From the NCBI GenBank assembly GCA_008711295.1, contig VUYV01000016.1:4281403-4345402 (forward strand): a DNA stretch of 64,000 nucleotides, read 5' to 3'. Origin of the DNA: Anarhynchus alexandrinus (Eukaryota; Chordata; Aves; Charadriiformes; Charadriidae). Shown here one piece after another: positions 57,838 to 64,000 of the stretch. The first letter of the stretch is position 1. Every line of letters begins with the position of its first letter. The translations under genes and the position numbers were made by a program. The notes beneath the pieces were generated by a model that made no database searches, was not told where the DNA came from, and saw only the letters and a list, made by a program, of their open reading frames with translations.

Positions 57838-60447
57838 TCACCTTTATTGTCATAGGCTTTGCCACTGAGGTAGGTTAAAGCACTCATTTGAAGTGAGACC
57901 AAATTTTGTTCTTGAATTAATTTCATTTTCCCTGCTAGAGGTAGTGGGTTGCAAGGACAGACATGAGAACAGAATTTGTTTTCTATGAGAGGCTTAAAGT
58001 ATTAGCCAGACACTGGAAATTTCTGTTATCTCAACATTGATTTTTAGCCTCATTAGGGAGAAAAGTTACATTTGGTGGCCTTCCTGATTCCCAGACTATG
58101 AGGCCATATAATACCAGTGGCATCCAAGCACCATCTCCTCTTATCCGCTTAACCATTTACACAATGAGTGATGTCTTTGTGATGGAGAGCAGATTCCGGT
58201 TTGTATACCAGTTAATTCCTTCAAAAGCAAGCAATCTGGTGGTAAACCTTCAATATTTTAGCAAAGCCTCTGGGAATCAATATATGAATCGTACACATAC
58301 GCATACATATATGCAAACACGGGCATGTTTACTATAGGCTTATCTAGCCAGGCTTTACACAATGATGTTGGAAATAGGGGAATCAAGTGAAAAATGACAG
58401 CTGGCAAAACTTTTACTCTGCCCTTTGCCTCTATATGTAAAAAGCTTTTTTGCTTTATGGTCATGGAAATGCATATGAGTAGAGTGTGCATAGGGAAGTC
58501 TGCTTGAATCATTGCCATCACTAGAAGAAACTTATCTTGTTCTCCAAAAGAGCAACAGCCCTCTCCCCTCCCTTCTTGTTTTAACAACCAGCGGTAATAT
58601 TGCCCCATCTTACGGTTGTAATCTATCCTCTAAAAAGTGAATCTGAGATAATCAGCAATAAAGCTGACTTATCTCTGGACTCTGACAAATATCAGCTTCT
58701 CCACATGCTCACGTGGAACATAAACTTTCTGAAACATGCTCACAAGAGAGACATGGTGCAAGTCCTTCCAAAACAATGAGGCTCCTCCTTCCCTGAAATC
58801 AAAGTGAGATAAGTGTCTAAATACCTCAGGATGCTCTACGTCACTGAGTCACTGCAGACACAAACACCCTGGCCCAGGTATCTAGTCCTCAGGTGCAAAG
58901 GAAACTGAGACCTGGCTGAGAAAGAGTCGTGGCTGATTCATGCCATGCATTATATATATATAACCCTTTTCCATATGGCATCACAAAAGGAGATAGGAGA
59001 GCACAATAAATCCAGAGCTGTCACTGCAATCCGGACTGCAGATACTGACACATACTTCTGTCTTGTTAGAGTGCTCTAATGCAAATGCTATGGATTTGGC
59101 AGTGGAAAGGCTCCATGAGGCAAGCTCTCATAGAAAGAAAGATAAAATGAGGGAAGATAATGATGCTAAACATGAGTGCATGCAATTATAAGTCCACAGT
59201 GTCTATGTCTTTCATATGCAAGCAGATATGGTTACCTCCTTTATTCCCCACAGTTAAAGGCAGCATTTGTGTCATAGTAACTCTTGAAAAAATGAATGTT
59301 ACTTGAGATTTTTTTCAAGCTGCTCAGGGGATTTGTTTGCCACAGTGATCATTCAATTGACCAGGACATGAACAACCTGGCTCGGCTGTCTCTAGCACAG
59401 CTGTACTCCCGAATCCCAGCAGCACCCTGCTCTGGGCAGGGAGGGCAGTGCCCAGACAGGGCTGTGCTGCCCCATCCCCTACGCAGAGGACAGCTAAGGC
59501 TGTGGCATGTTAGCTGGTCTGCAGCCTCTTGTGCTTTAGGGTGGGTGGCAGGGTGGTTTCACCGTGTGCAGCTGCAAAGTACAGCTTTCCTTGTATAGCT
59601 GTGTTCAGGCAAGGAACGTTTTACTGTTACAGCACACGTTGTAAAGCGTTTCTATTCTAGACATGACCTCAGTCATCACTATTATTTTACTACATACATT
59701 TGCAGTGATGTGGCAAAAGAGGGAGGGAGAAGAGTATGGGAATCCCAATTGAGCAAAACACTGGAGTTCCTCAAGTCCCTCCCCACACGATTCCCCATAA
59801 GCCATTCAGAACCCCTTCAGGAAATCATGTATGTGCTGTTTTACCACCCAGAAGCTGAAGTGAGCTCTCACAGACTTAGATGCTGTAAGTGCTGCCCAGA
59901 GAAACATGCAGTCTGAGCTGGAAGGCAACAGATACCCTTTTATCCTTTGCAACTACTGCATATGTTGAAATTTTTAAAAGAAAAGGCTGTGGTCACATCA
60001 TCAGATGCAAGGACAGGAAATCTTTCTCCAAGTTCCCACTGTCACAGATATTCGCTACTGCCTATTCGCCACATTTTAAGCAACATGACTGTGCTGCGGT
60101 CCACCTGGTGTGCATGGACTATAAGCTCCTCAGGAACATCCTTTTTTCTGCATCCCTTTGGAGGATTCTTTATGAGACAGTCCAATCCTCCAGATGTAAA
60201 TAACCAAATATGAATAGATCTATGCAAGTCCCTAAAGTGTTGTGCATGTGTCCCAGCCGACGGCCTTTTGGCTTGGAGACAGAAATGTCACCTCAGGGAT
60301 TTGACTTGCCACCTTTTTTAAGCAATCAATTAAAAGCACAGCAGTGTCCTGGGATGAAAAGAAGAGGGAGAAGGGAAAAGACATTTTAGTTGCCTAATGG
60401 TGAAATGTGGTTGCACAGCATTTTTACAGGCTTTGGGGCCAGTTACG
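57838..60447. other. Non-coding DNA, no gene recognised
   Basis: A short TA repeat lies at 58949-58961. AGGTGCAAAGGAAACTGAGA at about 58897 hints at a reversed SINE core but is too short to call. Frames of 116 codons or fewer are unrecognisable. Confidence 0.6.
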
Positions 60448-60461
60448 AGTTCACCAGTTCA
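60448..60461 (+). promoter_or_regulatory. Nuclear-receptor-type DR2 site (AGTTCA-cc-AGTTCA)
   Basis: Two identical AGTTCA half-sites in direct repeat with a 2-base spacer, immediately followed by CGAACTC, a third half-site in inverted orientation (60462-60468). DR2 and DR5 arrangements of RGKTCA are bound by RAR/RXR. The exact half-site identity is unlikely to be a repeat artefact. No nearby promoter is recognised, so any role would be distal. Confidence 0.4.
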
Positions 60462-60599
60462 CGAACTCCCTCTTGGCCAGCGCCCAGAGCTGACACCAGC
60501 TGGGCACTTTTCAGCCTTTATAAAGTAAATTACACTCCAGGAGGCTGTCACTCTTCACACAAATGAGGAAAACCTGAGATGAAGCCATACCACAAAATA

Positions 60600-60870
60600 A
60601 TGTGCCAGTGCAGAGATAATCACTGAGGCAACCCTGCAGAGTTCAACTCCTGGCTTTGGATGGCAGACACCTGGATGTTGCTCCTACGGCCACCGGCTAC
60701 GAACACAGTGATGAGATACGCTCTGAAAATGCTGGGGTTGCTGGTGTTATTGGTGTTTCTCTGTCTATTAGGAAGCAGTGCTTACTTTTCAGGCATAAGT
60801 TTGAGGATGGCCTCTGGTCCACACTGTAAAGTAATTTGAGATGAAAGCTGCTAGCCATGTAACGGGTATG
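60600..60870 (+). mobile_element. Old CORE/MIR-like SINE, head and tail only, plus strand
   Basis: GAGTTCAACTCCTGGCTTTG then GATGGCAGAC (60639 on) resembles the SINE head GGTTCAATTCCTGGCTCTGCCACAGAC. CACTGTAAAGTAATTTGAGA then TGAAAGCTGCTA (60820-60855) resembles the tail TGTAAAGCACTTTGAGATCC..GATGAAAGGTGCTA. The middle is unrecognisable, so these may be two fragments or one very old element. Confidence 0.4.
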
Positions 60871-61099
60871 TTTATGAGTCAGCAGCTTAAACAGTTTCTC
60901 AGGTTGTTTTTTTTCTTTTTACTTTAATATCAAAAGAACAGCATGTAATCCAGGTCTTACCCTCAGTTGTTCCCAGCAAGAGGAATAACTCATATTTCCA
61001 AAGAGCTGTTAGGTAACAATTTCACCTGGATGTGTGAGATCAGCTTTCACCAGCTCCTGTCTTGAAAAGAAGAGTGCTCTTACGGTGAGAGCAGAGGTC
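60871..61099. other. Non-coding spacer between SINE remnants
   Basis: Ordinary sequence with a short T/C-rich run at 60907-60920. Nothing else is recognised. Confidence 0.5.
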
Positions 61100-61255
61100 A
61101 ATACTTAGGAGATCTGGTCTCAGCCCCATGACAAGAAGGTATGTGACCTTCAGCATAAGTCTCAGCATCCTAGGACTCAGTTCCTCCCACTCGATTGAAA
61201 GTTAAAACGTGCCTTTACCATTTCACTTTAATACCCTGTGAAAGTGCTATTGCAC
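61100..61255 (+). mobile_element. CORE/MIR-like SINE, plus strand
   Basis: GGAGATCTGGTCTCAGCCCC, then GTATGTGACCTTCAGCATAAG, CTAGGACTCAGTTCCTCCCA and later AATACCCTGTGAAAG follow the SINE order: GGAGACCTGGGTTCAATTCC, TGTGTGACCTTGGGCAAGTC, TGCCTCAGTTCCCCATCTG and CTACCTCACAGGG. The CTCAGTTCC and TGTGACCTT blocks are the clearest. Confidence 0.6.
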
Positions 61256-61597
61256 CTTATTACTCTATTGAGTAACTCTAAGGGGGAGGTGAAAACTGTG
61301 CTATTGATCGTTGTTTTATGAAATGGGATATTAATTTTCTCCTGAATGGCCAATGCAAAAGTGAAAGTGAGTTCTGTGCAATAAATGTGGTGAAGAACTG
61401 AATCTGAGAAGCACTCTCTCAGTGCTTTGTGGGCTGCCTGACCTTCAGCCGAAACCACTACATTTTTCATAGTCCAACCAATACTTTCGGAAAAAAAGAA
61501 AGCAACATAAGGTACCACAGTTAGATTTGCCAGGTATGAGACAATATGAAAACAATCTAACTATGAGGACACAGGAGGGTTTGTTGCCATCTCCATT
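61256..61597. other. Non-coding spacer
   Basis: A 96-codon minus frame (61228-61518) spans it with no recognisable product. No repeat is seen. Confidence 0.5.
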
Positions 61598-61915
61598 GGT
61601 AATAATAATAATGCCTTGCATTTAGCAAGCATTGTAATATCTGTCAAGCATTAAGCAGACACTGTAACTTATCCTCAGTGCTGCAATGCTACCATACAGC
61701 TCCACATCGGTCACTTTTGTTCCATTTAGGGCTCTTTCATGTAGACATAATGAAGAGTCTTTCTTTTAGCACAAAAGAAAGACGATGTGTCTCTGATGGT
61801 TAACCCTCAGGACAACCCCATGAGACAGGGGAGAAGTGGGAACAGGCTGAGAAACTGTGGCAGGGCTTTGCAAAGTCCTGCAGAGTGACTGGGCTGCAAA
61901 GTTGAGCTGGACAAC
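61598..61915 (-). mobile_element. CORE/MIR-like SINE, minus strand, interrupted
   Basis: TAATAATAATAATGCCTTGC then ATTTAGCAAGCATTG resembles the reversed tail of old MIR/L2-type repeats (AATAATAATAGC..TTTATATAGCGC). After an interruption, ACCCTCAGGACAACCCCATG then AGACAGGGGAGAAG and GGCTGAGAAACTGTGGCAGG follow the reversed core (TCCTCACAACACCCCTGTGAGGTAGGG, then GGGAAACTGAGGCA). The interruption of roughly 100 bases holds a perfect hairpin at 61757-61783. Confidence 0.5.
61757..61783. repeat. Perfect inverted repeat, 11-bp arms, 5-nt loop
   Basis: GTCTTTCTTTT-agcac-AAAAGAAAGAC. It lies inside the interrupted SINE remnant, so it may be part of an inserted sequence. The stem is A/T-rich and too short for a microRNA precursor. 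Confidence 0.85.
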
Positions 61916-64000
61916 TCCTGCCTCCCGAGACTTCGCTTCTGTTCCCTCAGACTACACTAACAAAACAGCTTTCATCTGCTATCTGAGCAGAGAAAAGGTC
62001 CCATTACACAGCTCATTACACATCAGAAGAGCCCTGGGCTTAGCCTCAGCCCTAGAGAGGACAGTCCTATAAATGACTTCTGCTGAGAAGGGGACTTCCA
62101 GGCAAAGCTAGTGTATTTTCATACAGACATACCTTCTCCAGAAAATGGGTCAATGTTGGGATAGCAAAATTCGCCAATGGGAACCAGAGCTTTAGTATCA
62201 TTAACACCAGTGAAGACTACAGGGAAACAGCCTGGGACAAGCAGGTGAATGGGAAGACAAAATTAACTGATGACAAGTGTAGGTAATGCCTACTACAAAG
62301 TACAATGGAAAATTACTCATACTTGTATTTGGCATATACATTATCTGTCATTGCCTGTGGCCAGGGAGAACTAAGCTCAAACACCTGAAAGAAAAATCTC
62401 CATACCTGGTACAGCAAGCCAAATAAGTAAATAAAGTATTAAAAAGTAGAAGGATGTGACATAAAACCAGACTGAACATATTCTAGTAATGGGGTTTCTT
62501 TAATGTGAAAAGAGTTAATGGCTGCCTTCAACTGGGTCATTGGTCTATAGCAAATAACAGCTTTGCACAAAGCCAGCGGGTGTCAGATGTCTCTTTTTTT
62601 GTGTGTAAAAGGAGAAAGTCATTTATGTAGGGAGGTAGCTGGAAACAGTAGAAGCCACTGTCTTTGCCAAGATCTGATCTGGAGACAAATCTTTGGGCAG
62701 AGGTGGTTACCCCAATTGCTACTGAATGGGTGCGAGCAATGCTTGGCAAAATCTAGGAGGGGGTGTGTGGTAGACAAAGGAGCAAACCCTACAGATGATG
62801 GGCTGCAGAGCAGCAGAGCTCCCTGCGGCTCAGAAATGATTAGCAGAACAGACTTGAATGTTGCGAGCAACAGGACTTTCCACTGTTTGCTCCTGTTGTG
62901 TTTGGGGCTCAGGCAGTCATGAGCATTCTTTGCAAATAAACAGGTTGCATCAAGGGGTGTACCTGGCTTGTGTCATTCATTTCTCCTCCTAAAGGAAAAA
63001 CTCCTACAAGGCCTTAAATATTGATTTACCTCTCAGACCAAAGGAGAAAATGTTCACTGTATTTGCTAACATAAACTTATCTCTGAAGAACAGCAAGTAC
63101 TAGATTCAGAAGAGGGTGTGGGGTTCAGGAAGGAGAAATGAAATGACAAGCAGCACAGACATTTCTGTAGAGCACCTGAAAATTGTAGGGGTGTTTCATT
63201 TGTAAGTATGGTGAATAAGTGGGGATGCAACAGGAGCATTCCTCTAAAGAGTGGAAGAGGGTGGGGAGCACCTTATATGAATTTTGCATCCCTTAACACA
63301 ACGGCAAAACAAAATCAGTGAAACTAAAATGAAAGAAAATAAGAAAACAAAAAAAAAAGGCAATGCCTTCATATATAACTACCCTGGAAGATGCATTGCT
63401 ACCGAAAATCACTGCGAACAAATACTGAAAAACCATCAAAACAGGATTCAAGAGCTATAAGAATAAGAGCATGCAGACGACCAACTTGTTTCTCAGCAGA
63501 TAAAAGTCCCCACACTTCCAGACATAAACAAAACATAGGCTGGCAGAAATAATTTGTAATTATCTATAAGGCTTTTTTTGTACTATCCTGAAAACACCTA
63601 GAACTAATCAATAGGTTAAAGAAGATACTGGGCAGGAGTACTGGACATTATAGATGACGATGAAGAAAGTATTATCAAGAATAAACTTTCAAACATGCAA
63701 ACTAGCCCATGACTTGCATTAGAATAGCAGAATGCCTCAAAACACAGGAAACTTAAGGTACAGGGACAGCATTTCAGAGGTATCTGAGCAGATACAGCTA
63801 GTCCTCTTGCACTTATGTACTCTGACCTTTTGTAACATGGTTACAATTCTGGACTGATCCTGAAGACTTCCTGACTTTCCATGGTGCTTTCATGAGTTCC
63901 CGATACAAATAGGATGTCTCTTCGAGAATGATACTTCTTAGCATGAGTGAAAGTAGCAGAACCAGATTCAAAGCACAAAGAGAAAAAAACCCCACTTGAT
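61916..64000. other. Non-coding DNA to the end of the window
   Basis: Overlapping frames at 62.5-62.9 kb (119 codons plus, 83 and 70 minus) are unrecognisable. AT-rich from 63.0 kb on, with an A-rich stretch at 63335-63360. No repeat body, promoter or exon is seen. Confidence 0.6.

Noticed and set aside
57895..57930. ACCAAATTTTGTTCTTG, resembling the start of another sauropsid hairpin repeat
   Set aside because: No matching second arm found downstream.
58890..58935. Possible reversed SINE core (GGAAACTGAGA)
   Set aside because: Only about 20 bases agree; no head or tail nearby.
61757..61783. Hairpin considered as a microRNA precursor
   Set aside because: The 11-bp stem and 5-nt loop are far too short for a precursor.
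1..64000. Search for CRISPR arrays, tRNA/rRNA genes, operons, phage, retroviral genes or integrated viral sequence
   Set aside because: None seen. The sequence is vertebrate non-coding DNA, and no retroviral protease, polymerase or envelope-type frame was recognised.

Overview
The window looks like non-coding DNA from a bird, or less likely another sauropsid. The best evidence is a CR1 retrotransposon fragment at about 38.8-39.2 kb. It carries a reverse-transcriptase-side coding remnant followed by the typical CR1 3' tail. Also present are several old imperfect hairpin elements of the kind common to bird, turtle and crocodilian genomes, and several eroded tRNA-headed CORE/MIR-like SINEs. No Alu, L1, B1 or other young mammalian repeat was seen. 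Repeat density is low and base composition is AT-leaning, with only short GC-richer patches. One ambiguous base (position 20987) follows a G run, as in a draft vertebrate assembly.

I find no protein-coding gene I can support. Open frames are short (longest 255 codons), occur on both strands, begin and end without a convincing exon structure, and none gives a protein I recognise. The longest one runs straight through a hairpin repeat. No tRNA, rRNA, CRISPR array, operon or prophage was seen. The window is therefore best read as intergenic DNA or the inside of a very long intron.

Layout. 0-9 kb: AT-rich DNA with one hairpin-element candidate (2.6 kb), a GC-richer patch (4.0 kb), an old SINE (4.5 kb) and a conserved-element candidate with a good TATA-like box (7.0-7.45 kb). 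9-26 kb: hairpin elements at 9.8, 18.6 and 23.0 kb, SINE fragments at 22.3 and 25.5 kb, many homopolymers, and two look-alike palindromes 2.4 kb apart (22.65 and 25.08 kb). 26-40 kb: a CpG-retaining segment (27.4 kb), a clear hairpin element (33.5 kb), a consensus CTCF-type motif (36.0 kb) beside a SINE, and the CR1 (39 kb). 40-53 kb: clustered hairpin elements (40.2-40.9 kb), a perfect 22-bp palindrome (41.2 kb), a small CpG-rich patch (43.1 kb), homeodomain-site-rich sequence (45.6-46.3 kb), another hairpin (47.4 kb), the best preserved SINE (48.8 kb), two CTCF-type motifs pointing the opposite way (50.8, 52.4 kb) and a CpG-retaining direct repeat (52.0 kb). 53-64 kb: mostly featureless, ending with a nuclear-receptor-type direct repeat (60.45 kb) and three old SINE remnants (60.6-61.9 kb).

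The most useful leads are regulatory: the possible convergent CTCF pair, the DR2 nuclear-receptor site and the conserved-element candidates. All are inferences from motif and composition, and need alignment or ChIP data to confirm. Repeat-family assignments rest on recalled consensus patterns, not on a database search.
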